This document shows, in pieces, positions 33,388 to 42,606 of a stretch of 64,000 nucleotides of DNA. Source of the DNA: Paraburkholderia phenazinium. GTDB lineage: Bacteria; Pseudomonadota; Gammaproteobacteria; Burkholderiales; Burkholderiaceae. Made by a program: the position numbers and the translations under genes. The DNA is taken from contig NZ_FNCJ01000024.1 of the NCBI RefSeq assembly GCF_900100735.1, positions 36,569 to 100,568 of the forward strand, given 5' to 3'. The first letter of the stretch is position 1. Each line of letters begins with the position of its first letter. The notes below the pieces were generated by a model, which did no database searches, was not told the DNA's origin, and saw nothing but the letters and a program-made list of their open reading frames with translations.

Positions 33388-35052
33388 TTAGCGCGCGATC
33401 GGCTTGTAGCGCAGACGCTTCGGCCGGGCAGCTTCTTCACCCAGGCGGTTGCGCTTGTCCGCTTCATATTCCTGGTAGTTGCCGTCGAAGAACGTCACTT
33501 GCGAATCGCCTTCGAACGCAATGATGTGCGTGGCGATACGGTCGAGGAACCAGCGATCGTGCGAGATCACCATCACCGAGCCGGCGAATTCGAGCAGCGC
33601 GTCTTCGAGCGCGCGCAGCGTTTCGACGTCGAGGTCGTTTGACGGTTCGTCCAGCAGCAGGACGTTGCCGCCCGCGATCAGCGTCTTGGCCAGGTGCAGA
33701 CGGCCGCGTTCACCGCCCGACAGGTTCGAGACGATCTTCTGCTGATCGCCACCCTTGAAGTTGAAGCGGCCAATGTAGGCACGCGACGGCGTTTCATAAC
33801 GGCCCACCGTCAGCACGTCGGCGCCGCCGGAAATTTCTTCGAACACCGTCTTCGAACCGTTGAGCGCGTCGCGGCTTTGGTCCACGTACGCGAGCTTGAC
33901 CGTCGGCCCTTGCACGATTTCGCCCGAATCCGGCTGTTCCTTGCCGGTCAGCATGCGGAACAGCGTCGACTTACCGGCGCCGTTCGGGCCGATGATGCCG
34001 ACGATCGCACCCGCCGGAATCTTGAAGCTGACGTCGTCGAGCAGCAGACGGTCGCCGTATGCCTTCGAGACGTTCTTGAACTCGATCACTTCGTTGCCGA
34101 GGCGCTCGCCCACCGGAATGAAGATTTCCGAGGTTTCGTTGCGCTTCTGGTAGTCCTGGCTGTTCAGTTCCTCGAAGCGGGCAATACGCGCCTTCGACTT
34201 CGCCTGACGGCCCTTCGGGTTCTGGCGCACCCACTCCAGTTCCTTCTTGATGGCCTTCTGGCGTGCCGATTCCGACGCTTCTTCCTGCTTCAGGCGCTCT
34301 TCCTTCTGGTCGAGCCAGCTGCTGTAGTTGCCCTTCCAGGGAATGCCGTGGCCGCGGTCGAGTTCGAGAATCCACTCGGCGGCGTTGTCGAGGAAGTAGC
34401 GATCGTGGGTCACGGCGACGACCGTGCCCGGGAAACGCGTCAGGAACTGTTCGAGCCAATCTACCGATTCGGCGTCCAGGTGGTTGGTCGGTTCGTCGAG
34501 CAGCAGCATGTCCGGCTTTTCGAGCAGCAGCTTGCACAGTGCGACGCGGCGCTTTTCGCCGCCCGACAGATGCTCGATCTTGGCGTCCCACGCCGGCAGA
34601 CGCAGTGCATCGGCGGCGATTTCGATCTGCTGCTCGGCGCTACCGTCGGCGGTGGCGAGGATCGCTTCGTACTTGGCCTGCTCGGCAGCAAGCGCGTCGA
34701 AATCCGCGTCCGGTTCGGCGTAGGCGGCGTAAATCTCGTCGAGCTTCTTCTGCGCGCCGAACACTTCACCGAGACCTTCTTCGACCGCTTCACGCACCGT
34801 CTTTTGCGGATCGAGTTGCGGTTCCTGCGGCAGGTAGCCGATGTTCAGGTTCGGCATCGGCGTGGCTTCGCCTTCGATGTCCTTGTCGACGCCCGCCATG
34901 ATGCGAATCAGCGTCGACTTACCCGAGCCGTTCAGGCCGAGCAGGCCGATCTTCGCGCCGGGGAAGAACGACAGGGAGATGTCTTTGAGGATTTGACGCT
35001 TGGGCGGCACGATCTTGCCGACCCGGTTCATGGTGAAAACGTATTGGGCCAT
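33388..35052 (-). CDS. ettA: Energy-dependent translational throttle protein EttA (ABC-F)
   Basis: The product is 554 residues, the family length. Two ABC domains: Walker A LGLNGSGKSTL and IGPNGAGKSTL; signatures LSGGEKRRVAL and LSGGERGRLHL; Walker B MLLLDEPTNHL and VLLLDEPSNDL. The EttA arm lies inside the first ABC domain and the charged P-site linker between domains. EttA binds the ribosomal E site and gates the first peptide bond in response to the ATP/ADP ratio. It has no membrane domain. Confidence 0.94.
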   Translation of the reverse strand: MAQYVFTMNRVGKIVPPKRQILKDISLSFFPGAKIGLLGLNGSGKSTLIRIMAGVDKDIEGEATPMPNLNIGYLPQEPQLDPQKTVREAVEEGLGEVFGAQKKLDEIYAAYAEPDADFDALAAEQAKYEAILATADGSAEQQIEIAADALRLPAWDAKIEHLSGGEKRRVALCKLLLEKPDMLLLDEPTNHLDAESVDWLEQFLTRFPGTVVAVTHDRYFLDNAAEWILELDRGHGIPWKGNYSSWLDQKEERLKQEEASESARQKAIKKELEWVRQNPKGRQAKSKARIARFEELNSQDYQKRNETSEIFIPVGERLGNEVIEFKNVSKAYGDRLLLDDVSFKIPAGAIVGIIGPNGAGKSTLFRMLTGKEQPDSGEIVQGPTVKLAYVDQSRDALNGSKTVFEEISGGADVLTVGRYETPSRAYIGRFNFKGGDQQKIVSNLSGGERGRLHLAKTLIAGGNVLLLDEPSNDLDVETLRALEDALLEFAGSVMVISHDRWFLDRIATHIIAFEGDSQVTFFDGNYQEYEADKRNRLGEEAARPKRLRYKPIAR

Positions 35053-35388
35053 TTTGCTTGCAATAGGGCGTTGACGCCGCCGGCCGCGCTGGGGGCGGGC
35101 GGTCGTGGGGTGGATGGGAATTCGGTGTCGCCGGTTTCCGGCCGGTGCGGGCGTGGCGTCGAAGCGCTCCGAGCGTTCGACGCGGCGCCACGCGTGGCGG
35201 AAGAGGTGTCATTGTACTTCGGGGCGCGGCGGTGGAGTCGGACGAGATGGTGCAGGGCGGCGCCGTTGGCCTAACGTTCGGTACGGCCGCGCCTCGCTAT
35301 GCCCTAAGCTTATCAGGCACGCCCCTGATGGCGCAGGCTGGGCCGCGGGCCGACGGGCGATCCTTCAGCCGCACCGCCAACCAATGGC
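35053..35388. other. Intergenic region between ugpC end and ettA start
   Basis: 336 bases. It must carry the minus-strand ettA promoter, but I do not see a convincing -35/-10 pair. No repeat or ORF with support was found. Confidence 0.35.
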
Positions 35389-36477
35389 TCAGTTCGCGCG
35401 CTTGCCGCTCGCCGGGTCGAAGAAATGCAGATGCTGCGCGGGGAACGCGACCTGCAGCGCTTCACCATTGGCGGGACGGTGGGCATGCGGCAGTCGCGCC
35501 GTCACGTCGTGCTTGCCCCAGCGCCCATGCACGAGGTTGTCGGCGCCGAGCAGTTCGCAAGAGTCGACCGTCAGGGTGACATGCGCCGCGTCCGGCAGCC
35601 CAGGCGTCATATGCTCGGGCCGGATGCCGACGATCCATTCGCGCCCGGCCGCCACCTCGCGGCCGATGCACGGCACGCCCGCGAGCGGCAGCTTCGGACC
35701 GTTGCCGGCGACTTCGAAGGTAGCGCCGTCGTCCGACACGCGGCCTTCCAGCAGATTCATCCCCGGCGAGCCGATAAAGCTGGCGACGAACACCGTGGCC
35801 GGCCGCTCATAGACCTCGGTGGGCGCACCGATCTGCTCCGCGTGGCCGCGGTTCATCACGATCACGCGCTGGGCCAGCGTCATCGCTTCGATCTGGTCGT
35901 GTGTGACATAGAGGCTGGTTGTGGCCAGACGAGCGTGCAGGCGCTGAATTTCGAGGCGCATCTGTACCCGCAGTCGGGCGTCGAGGTTCGAGAGCGGCTC
36001 GTCGAACAGAAACACGGCGGGTTCCCGCACGATCGCGCGGCCCATCGCCACCCGTTGCCGCTGGCCGCCCGACAGCTCGCGAGGCTTACGTTCGAGCAGT
36101 GGCTCGAGTTCTAGAATCTGCGCGGCGGCCTGCACGCGCCGGTCGATCGCAGCACGGTCCACGCCGCTGATCTTCAACGCGTAGCCCATGTTTTGCCCCA
36201 CGCTCATGTGCGGGTAGAGCGCATAGTTCTGGAATACCATCGCAATGTTGCGGTCCTTCGGCTCGAGCCGGTTGACCACCTTGCCGTCGATCGAGATCGA
36301 GCCCTCGGAGATGCTCTCGAGCCCTGCCACCATGCGCAGCAAGGTCGACTTGCCACAGCCCGACGGACCGACCATCACGACGAATTCGCCATCAGCGACC
36401 TGCACGTCGATGCCGTGCAGCACGAACTGTTTGCCGTCGTAGGTTTTCTTCACGCTCTGTAGCGTCAATGCAGCCAT
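35389..36477 (-). CDS. ugpC: sn-glycerol-3-phosphate ABC transporter ATPase UgpC
   Basis: The product is 362 residues. ATPase domain 1-235: Walker A GPSGCGKSTLL, signature LSGGQRQRVAMGRAIVRE, Walker B FLFDEPLSNLDARLR, switch His in THDQIEAMTL. The C-terminal OB-fold (MOI/TOBE) region is about 240-362. It powers uptake of glycerol-3-phosphate and glycerophosphodiesters through UgpAE. It is the last gene of ugpB-ugpA-ugpE-ugpC, 153 bases after ugpE. Confidence 0.93.
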   Translation of the reverse strand: MAALTLQSVKKTYDGKQFVLHGIDVQVADGEFVVMVGPSGCGKSTLLRMVAGLESISEGSISIDGKVVNRLEPKDRNIAMVFQNYALYPHMSVGQNMGYALKISGVDRAAIDRRVQAAAQILELEPLLERKPRELSGGQRQRVAMGRAIVREPAVFLFDEPLSNLDARLRVQMRLEIQRLHARLATTSLYVTHDQIEAMTLAQRVIVMNRGHAEQIGAPTEVYERPATVFVASFIGSPGMNLLEGRVSDDGATFEVAGNGPKLPLAGVPCIGREVAAGREWIVGIRPEHMTPGLPDAAHVTLTVDSCELLGADNLVHGRWGKHDVTARLPHAHRPANGEALQVAFPAQHLHFFDPASGKRAN

Positions 36478-36630
36478 TCCATCCGCCTTTGTTTGCGTCT
36501 GCGGTCACGCGGGCCTTGCAGGCTATGCGTTGCCGCCAAGTTGTTCAGTTCATTAGCCGGTTGATTCGCCTGTGGATCGATCAGCTCGGCGCTCGACCCA
36601 CGAGCCGTTTCACGACCAGGTTCGCCAGGC

Positions 36631-37476
36631 TCACTTTTCGGAGTCCACGAGGCCGCGCACGAACCACCGCTGCATCGTCAGCACCACGGCGAGCGGCGGC
36701 AGCATCGCGAGCAGCGTCGCAGTCATCACCAGATGCCATTCAGTGGCCGTGTCGCCCGACGCGATCATGCTTTTGATGCCCACCACCGCGGTGGTCAGCG
36801 ATTGCTGGCTCGTGATCAGGATCGGCCACAAGTACTGATTCCAGCCGTAAATGAAGGTGATCACGAAGAGCGCCGCGATATTGGTCTTCGACAACGGCAA
36901 CACGATGTCCCAGAAGAAGCGCAGCGCGCCGGCACCGTCGATGCGGGCCGCTTCCATCAGTTCATCGGGAAGGGTCATGAAGAACTGCCGGAACAGGAAG
37001 GTCGCGGTGGCCGAAGCGATCAACGGAAGGGTCAAGCCAGCGTAAGTATTGGACAGATGCATCGACGACACGACCTGCACGGTCGGGAAGATGCGCACCT
37101 CGACCGGCAGCATCAGCGTGACGAAGATCAGCCAGAACGCGAGATTGCGGAACGGAAAGCGGAAGAACACGATGGCGTACGCGGAGATCATCGAAATCGC
37201 GATCTTGCCGATGGAGATCACTAGCGCCATCACAAGGCTGTTCAGCAGCATGCGGCCGAAGGGGCTCGCCGCATTGCCGCTGCCGTGCACCCAGACGTTG
37301 GCGATGTTCTCGAACAGATGCGTGCTCGGCACGAGCGAAAGCGGCACGGTGAAGATTTCATGCTCGCTCATGGTGGCCGCGCAAAACGCGACGTACACCG
37401 GAAACACCACCAGCACGACGCCGATAATCAGCACTGCGTGGCAGAACAGGTCGAAACCGCGGCGATTCTCGATCAT
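36631..37476 (-). CDS. ugpE: Glycerol-3-phosphate ABC transporter permease UgpE
   Basis: 281 residues from the ATG at 37476, matching the family. Six hydrophobic segments; the EAA loop contacting UgpC is in ELMEAARIDGAGALRFFWDI. Its start overlaps the last bases of ugpA by four, so the two permease genes are translationally coupled. A longer in-frame extension upstream lies within ugpA and is not part of the gene. Confidence 0.93.
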   Translation of the reverse strand: MIENRRGFDLFCHAVLIIGVVLVVFPVYVAFCAATMSEHEIFTVPLSLVPSTHLFENIANVWVHGSGNAASPFGRMLLNSLVMALVISIGKIAISMISAYAIVFFRFPFRNLAFWLIFVTLMLPVEVRIFPTVQVVSSMHLSNTYAGLTLPLIASATATFLFRQFFMTLPDELMEAARIDGAGALRFFWDIVLPLSKTNIAALFVITFIYGWNQYLWPILITSQQSLTTAVVGIKSMIASGDTATEWHLVMTATLLAMLPPLAVVLTMQRWFVRGLVDSEK

Positions 37477-38357
37477 GAGTATTGGACCCTCCGCTCGATG
37501 AAACGGAATTGCACTACCGTCAGCGCGATGACAATCACCATCAGCACGACGGATTGCGCGCCCGAACTGCCGATGTCGAGGCCCTGGAAGCCCTCTGCGA
37601 AGATCCGGTAGATCAGCGTTCGCGTAGATTGTCCCGGACCGCCGCCGGTGGCCGCGTCGATAATCGGAAAGGTGTCGAAGAACGCGTAGACCAGATTGAT
37701 GACGAGCAGGAAGAAGCTCGTCGGCGACAGCAGCGGCAGCGCGATGCCGAAGAAGCGCCGCACCGGTCCGGCGCCGTCGATGGCGGCCGCCTCGATCAGC
37801 GAGCGCGGAATGGCCTGCAGGCCGGCGTAGAAGAACAGGAAGTTGTAGCTGACCTGTTTCCAGACCGAGGCGAGCACGACGAGAAACATCGCCTGGCCCG
37901 GGTTGAGTGCGTGATTCCAGACGATGCCGTACTTCGCAAGCGCATAGGTCACGAGCCCGATGCTCGGATTGAAGAGAAACGACCATAGCACCGCGGCAAT
38001 CGCCGGGGCGACTGCATACGGCCAGATGAGCAGCGTCTGATAGGCCTTCGCACCGCGTGTGACGCGATCGGCGCAGACGGCGAGCAGCAGCGAAATCACG
38101 AGCCCGCTGATCGTCACGAGCGCGCAAAAAATCAGCGTGGTCTCGAACGATGCCAGGTAAAGCGGATCGGCGAACATCTGCTTGAAGTTGGCGAGGCCGA
38201 CGAATTCGCTGGACGTGCCGAACGCGTCCTGGCTTTGCGTGGACTGCCACAGCGCGACGCCGGCCGGCCAAAGAAAGAACACCAGCGTGATCGCCAGTTG
38301 CGGCCCAACCAGCAGATAAGGCAGGACGCCGACGCCGAAGCGGGATCGCTTTTCCAT
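37473..38357 (-). CDS. ugpA: Glycerol-3-phosphate ABC transporter permease UgpA
   Basis: The product is 294 residues with six hydrophobic segments beginning at LPYLLVGPQLAITLVFFLWP. The EAA loop SLIEAAAIDGAGPVRRFFGI is clear. It pairs with UgpE to form the membrane channel. It lies 62 bases after the ugpB stop and overlaps ugpE by four bases. Confidence 0.93.
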   Translation of the reverse strand: MEKRSRFGVGVLPYLLVGPQLAITLVFFLWPAGVALWQSTQSQDAFGTSSEFVGLANFKQMFADPLYLASFETTLIFCALVTISGLVISLLLAVCADRVTRGAKAYQTLLIWPYAVAPAIAAVLWSFLFNPSIGLVTYALAKYGIVWNHALNPGQAMFLVVLASVWKQVSYNFLFFYAGLQAIPRSLIEAAAIDGAGPVRRFFGIALPLLSPTSFFLLVINLVYAFFDTFPIIDAATGGGPGQSTRTLIYRIFAEGFQGLDIGSSGAQSVVLMVIVIALTVVQFRFIERRVQYS

Positions 38358-38419
38358 GAAGGCTCTCTGAAGAAAACGCCGGGCCGTTGGCCCGGCTACA
38401 TGCTGAAGCCAGCCAGCGT

Positions 38420-39745
38420 TTAGCTGCCGGCCTTCTCGAAGCGGCGCAGCAATTCGTTGCCGCGTGTGACGGCGGAGTCGAGCGCATCCTTAGGTGTCTT
38501 CTTCTCCGCCCAAACCTGTTCGAGTTCCTCGTCGATGATGGTGCGGATCTGCGGCATGTTGCCCAGGCGCAGGCCCTTGGTGAAGGGCAGCGGCGGCTTG
38601 TTGAGCATTTGCTTGATCGCAGTCTCGCTGCCTGGGTTCTTCTCGTAGAAGCCCTGTTGTTGGGTCAACTGATAAGCCGCGGTGGTGATAGGCAGATAGC
38701 CGGTGTCCTGGTGCCATTTGGCCGCGACCTGCGGCGAGGCGAGGTAGGCGAGGAATTTCGCCACGCCCTTGTAGACGCTCGGATCCTTGCCGGACAGGAC
38801 CCAGAGGCTCGCGCCGCCGATGATCGCGTTCTGCGGCGCGCCTTTCACGCTGGCGTCGTAGGGCATCATGCCGGTGCCGAAGCTGAACTTGGCGTACTTC
38901 TTGATGTTGGCAAGCGACCCCGAGGAGTTCGTGATGATGCCGCAGTCGCCGCTATAGAACTTGGACACCGGTTCGTCCTTGCGGCCGACGTAGGTGAACG
39001 TGCCTTCCTTCGCCATGTCCTGCAGGAACTGGATGTGCGCGATCTGTTGCGGCTTGTTGAATTCGAGTTGCGCGTCGGCGCCGTCGAAGCCGTTGTTTTC
39101 CGTCGCGAACGGCAGGCCGTGCCAGGCGCTGTAGTTCTCGAGTTGGATCCAGCTCTGCCAGCCCGACGAGTAACCGCACGACATGCCCGAGGCCTTCAGC
39201 TTCTGCGCGTCCTTGCGCAGTTCATCCCAGGTCCGCGGCGGCCGGTTCGGGTCCAGGCCGGCCTTCTTGAAGGCGTCCTTGTTGTAATACAGCACCGGCG
39301 TCGAGCTGTTGAACGGCATCGAGATGAGCTGATCGGTTTTGGAGTCGCTGTAGTAGCTGGCGATGGTCGGCACGAAAGCCTTCTCGTCGAGCGGCACGCC
39401 GGCCTGCTTGAACACTTCGGAGACCGGAATCACCGCTTTCTTCGCCTGGATCATCGTGGCCGTGCCGACCTCATAGACCTGCAGGATCGCCGGCGCGTTG
39501 CCGCTGCGATAGGCGGCGATGCCGGCCGCCAGTGTCTGGTCGTAGGAGCCCTTGAAGACCGGGACGATCTTGTAGTCGGTTTGCGAGGCGTTGAAGTCGT
39601 TGGCGATGTCGTTCAGACGCTCGCCGAGGGCGGCTTCCATGGCATGCCAGAACTGGATTTCCGTCGCGGCCTGGGCGGCCTGACTGACGCAGAGGGCAAA
39701 CACTGCCGCGACGGCGAGCTTACGGAACAGCGGGGTGCAACTCAT
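38420..39745 (-). CDS. ugpB: Glycerol-3-phosphate-binding protein UgpB
   Basis: 441 residues from the ATG at 39745, with AAGGAGA at the right distance. A signal peptide ends near residue 27 (QAAQA/ATEIQFW). EIQFWHAMEAALGERLNDIANDFNAS is the typical UgpB start, and WDELRKDAQKLKASGMSCGY and GGASLWVLSGKDP are also UgpB-like. It is the periplasmic substrate-binding subunit that feeds UgpAE. It is the first gene of the operon. Confidence 0.94.
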   Translation of the reverse strand: MSCTPLFRKLAVAAVFALCVSQAAQAATEIQFWHAMEAALGERLNDIANDFNASQTDYKIVPVFKGSYDQTLAAGIAAYRSGNAPAILQVYEVGTATMIQAKKAVIPVSEVFKQAGVPLDEKAFVPTIASYYSDSKTDQLISMPFNSSTPVLYYNKDAFKKAGLDPNRPPRTWDELRKDAQKLKASGMSCGYSSGWQSWIQLENYSAWHGLPFATENNGFDGADAQLEFNKPQQIAHIQFLQDMAKEGTFTYVGRKDEPVSKFYSGDCGIITNSSGSLANIKKYAKFSFGTGMMPYDASVKGAPQNAIIGGASLWVLSGKDPSVYKGVAKFLAYLASPQVAAKWHQDTGYLPITTAAYQLTQQQGFYEKNPGSETAIKQMLNKPPLPFTKGLRLGNMPQIRTIIDEELEQVWAEKKTPKDALDSAVTRGNELLRRFEKAGS

Positions 39746-40063
39746 CGATGGTCTCCTTGGTCGGACGGGCGCAGCTTGAGGGTTGCGCGATTTTAGTTTG
39801 AGTCGATGACAGTCCAGGGTACGAGGGTTGCCGTTTGCGGATCGTTCCTCGTGCTGGCAGCGGCCGCCACTGCGGCGGCGAAAGCGGCAATTTAACACCG
39901 GCAAATTTTAAACAGAAGCGAAGCTGTAGAGGTCGCCGCCAGTTTGGATTTCAGGCTGAGCGATGGCTGCTTATTTGTCTGATTGGTTTGCCCTACATTG
40001 TTTTGAGATCTGCGAACCGTAAGATAGTCGCTCCGGTCCCGTCCGTTCTATTCAGGAGTCCAG
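39746..40063. other. Divergent regulatory region, ugpBAEC / GDPD-like gene
   Basis: 318 bases. A CTGTCAT half Pho box on the minus strand lies near 39807-39813, about 60 bp upstream of ugpB, but the second half-site is poor. On the plus strand TTGTTT (39998), 16-bp spacer, TAAGAT (40020-40025) is a candidate promoter for the lipoprotein gene. Confidence 0.4.
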
Positions 40064-41047
40064 ATGCCTCGCCTGATTTGCGCTGGTTTAGTGTTCGCTT
40101 TCTGTAGTGGGTTGTTGTCGGGTTGTGCTGCGCCTTTGTCGGCGTCTGCGGATGTTTCGACGTCTGTACTGCCGCAGATCATCGCGCATCGGGGCGGTAC
40201 TGGCGACGCGCCCGAGAACACGCTGGAGGCGATTCGCCTCGCGGTTGCGCATCATGCCGATGCAATGTGGTTGACGGTGCAACTAAGCAAGGATGGGGTG
40301 CCTGTGTTGTATCGGCCGGCGGATCTTTCGGCGCTTACCGACGCGAAGGGGCCGGTGTCGGCACGCGCGGCAGTTGAGCTTGCGCGGGTCAATGCCGGGT
40401 GGAGTTTCCACCAGGCTGACGCTCAGGGTGCGGATGCTTATCCGTATCGTGGCCGGCCGGTGGGGATTCCGACGCTGCGCGAAGCTTTACGGGTCATTCC
40501 GGCGTCGATGCCGGTCATTCTCGATATGAAGGCGCTGCCAGCGGAGCTGCAGACCCGGGCTGTGGCGCAGGTGTTGAGCGAGGAAAACGCGTGGTCGCGG
40601 GTGACGCTTTATTCGACCGAGGCCGAGTATCAGCGCAGCTTTGCGGCGTATCCGCAGGCGAAAATTTTTGAATCGCGGGATGCCACACGCACCCGGCTGG
40701 TGCGTGTGTTGCTTCAGCAGGGGTGTGTCGATGCACCCGCTGAACATGCTTCGGCCGCGTTCGAGTTGCATCGGACGGTGACGGTGGTGGAGAAATTCAC
40801 GCTCGGGGAAGGGCGCTCGGAGGTGAATGCGACGCTGTGGACGCCCTCGACGGTGGCGTGTTTCAGGCAACGTCCGGATGTGCATGTCGTCGCGATTGCC
40901 GTGAACAACGCGGATGACTATCGTGCCGCGGCTTGTCTGGGGATTGATGCGGTTTTGTCGGACTCGCCGGCGAAGATGACGGCGATTCGGGTGGGGATCA
41001 GTTTGCCGTTGCGGTGTGGCGCCGAGGCTGAAAGCAGGGTGGACTAA
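40064..41047 (+). CDS. GDPD-fold lipoprotein with altered active site (UgpQ-like position)
   Basis: The product is 327 residues. A lipobox (LLSGC, Cys21) predicts an outer-membrane or periplasmic lipoprotein. The glycerophosphodiester phosphodiesterase signature begins normally (AHRGG at 41-45, APENT at 49-53), but where active enzymes have E-x-D and an HD pair, this protein has W69-L-T71 and R84-P85. The metal-binding acidic residues and the second catalytic His are therefore absent, while the flanking QLSKDGVPV is kept. It faces ugpBAEC, where E. coli carries the active ugpQ. It may bind rather than cleave glycerophosphodiesters. CAGGAG precedes the ATG. Confidence 0.8.
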   Translation: MPRLICAGLVFAFCSGLLSGCAAPLSASADVSTSVLPQIIAHRGGTGDAPENTLEAIRLAVAHHADAMWLTVQLSKDGVPVLYRPADLSALTDAKGPVSARAAVELARVNAGWSFHQADAQGADAYPYRGRPVGIPTLREALRVIPASMPVILDMKALPAELQTRAVAQVLSEENAWSRVTLYSTEAEYQRSFAAYPQAKIFESRDATRTRLVRVLLQQGCVDAPAEHASAAFELHRTVTVVEKFTLGEGRSEVNATLWTPSTVACFRQRPDVHVVAIAVNNADDYRAAACLGIDAVLSDSPAKMTAIRVGISLPLRCGAEAESRVD

Positions 41048-41069
41048 TCGATGACCAGTCGCTGAATAG

Positions 41070-41107
41070 AAAAACCCCGTAAGCGCGCCAGGCGCTACGG
41101 GGTTTTC
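41070..41107. terminator. Bidirectional terminator, GDPD-like gene and ychF
   Basis: AAAAACCCCGTAAGCGC, short loop, GCGCTACGGGGTTTT with one mismatch. A-run and T-run on both sides serve the two convergent genes. Confidence 0.85.
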
Positions 41108-41143
41108 TACATCGTGGCGCAACACGCCAGCCGATGTTTGCCC

Positions 41144-42238
41144 TTAGACGTTGAACAAGAAGTTCATCACATCCCCGTCGTGCACGACGTATTCCTTACC
41201 TTCCGCCCGCATCTTGCCGGCTTCCTTCGCGCCTTGTTCACCCTTGTAGGTGACGAAGTCGTTGAAGCCAATCGTCTGCGCACGAATAAAGCCACGCTCG
41301 AAGTCGGTGTGAATCACGCCCGCTGCTTGCGGCGCCGTGTCGCCGATATGAATCGTCCAGGCCCGAACTTCCTTCACGCCTGCCGTGAAGTACGTCTGCA
41401 GGCCGAGTAGCTTGAAGCCGGCGCGGATCACGCGGTTCAGGCCCGGCTCTTCCATGCCCAGGTCGGCGAGGAACACTTGCTTGTCTTCGTCTTCCAGATC
41501 GGCGATTTCAGCTTCGATCGCCGCGCACACGGCGACGACCGGCGCCTTCTCGGCGTCCGCGAACTTGCGCACCGCATCCAGATGCGGGTTGTTCTCGAAG
41601 CCGTCTTCCTTCACGTTGGCCACATACATGGTCGGCTTGGCGGTGATCAGGCAGAACGGCTTGAGCAGCACTTGCTCTTCGTCCGACAGGTCGAGCGCGC
41701 GCACGGGCTTAGCCTGGTCGAGCTGCGCACGGACCTTTTCCAGCACGGCGGCGAGCTTGATCGCTTCCTTGTCGTTGCCGGACTTGGCGGCCTTCGAATA
41801 ACGCGAGAGCGATTTTTCGACCGTCGCCAGATCGGCCAGCGCCAGTTCGGTGTTGATGACTTCGATATCCGACAGCGGATCGATCTTGCCGGCGACGTGA
41901 ATCACGTTATCGTCTTCGAAGCAGCGCACTACGTGCGTGATCGCGTCGGTTTCGCGGATGTTGGCGAGGAACTGGTTGCCGAGCCCTTCACCCTTGCTGG
42001 CGCCGGCGACGAGGCCGGCGATGTCGACGAATTCCACCACGGCCGGCAGGATGCGCTCGGGTTTGACGATGTCGGCGAGCGCCTTCAGGCGCGCGTCCGG
42101 CACTTCGACGATGCCGACGTTCGGCTCGATCGTGCAGAACGGATAGTTTTCGGCGGCAATGCCCGCCTTGGTCAGCGCGTTGAACAGGGTGGACTTGCCG
42201 ACGTTAGGCAGGCCGACGATGCCGCATTTGAGGCTCAT
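41144..42238 (-). CDS. ychF: Redox-regulated ATPase YchF (Obg-family)
   Basis: The product is 364 residues. P-loop GLPNVGKSTLFNALTKAG at the N-terminus, switch NYPFCTIEPNVG and the C-terminal TGS domain (QTYFTAGVKEVRAWTIHIGDTAPQAA region). YchF prefers ATP over GTP, binds ribosomes and modulates the oxidative stress response. Full length with ordinary motifs. Confidence 0.96.
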   Translation of the reverse strand: MSLKCGIVGLPNVGKSTLFNALTKAGIAAENYPFCTIEPNVGIVEVPDARLKALADIVKPERILPAVVEFVDIAGLVAGASKGEGLGNQFLANIRETDAITHVVRCFEDDNVIHVAGKIDPLSDIEVINTELALADLATVEKSLSRYSKAAKSGNDKEAIKLAAVLEKVRAQLDQAKPVRALDLSDEEQVLLKPFCLITAKPTMYVANVKEDGFENNPHLDAVRKFADAEKAPVVAVCAAIEAEIADLEDEDKQVFLADLGMEEPGLNRVIRAGFKLLGLQTYFTAGVKEVRAWTIHIGDTAPQAAGVIHTDFERGFIRAQTIGFNDFVTYKGEQGAKEAGKMRAEGKEYVVHDGDVMNFLFNV

Positions 42239-42606
42239 GGGGTTTCTCTAGAAATCAGGTGGTGACGTGCTTTTTCGACCGGGGCGCACGGACAGCCCCT
42301 GTGGCTGGGCCTGGCGCGCCGGGCAGTGTCCTCGGATTGAGCGGGACAATGCCGGATCTCGCAGCGCAGGCGGCACGTCTTGTGCGTGACGTGGATCACC
42401 GGAAACCGCAATTGTAACCCTGTCCGGCGCTGCCCTCGCACGCTTGGCTCGATCGACCGCCGGGCCTGCGTCACCGCGGGCGCCCGGCCACGGGTGATCC
42501 CGGGGATTTCGTGCGCGCATCGAGCCCCGAAAGCCGCCACCTGCGCTAGCTCAAAAGCCGCCTGCGTCGATCCGGCCCCGCCACCCCCCGCAGCTATAAT
42601 GCGAGC
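42239..42606. other. Divergent intergenic region ychF / UbiH-type gene
   Basis: 368 bases, rich in GC. A perfect TATAAT at 42595-42600 lies only six bases before the plus-strand ATG. No further strong repeat seen. Confidence 0.4.
42595..42600 (+). promoter_or_regulatory. Consensus -10 element next to start codon
   Basis: TATAAT with a predicted transcription start at or next to the A of the ATG at 42607. No consensus -35 is present. Confidence 0.45.

Noticed and set aside
33694..35274. Plus-strand frame of over 500 codons opposite ettA
   Set aside because: Antisense shadow of ettA, whose two ABC domains are unmistakable.
39795..39813. Pho box upstream of ugpB
   Set aside because: One CTGTCAT half-site is good, but the second, 11 bases on, does not match. 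Phosphate control is plausible from the gene content but not shown by the sequence.
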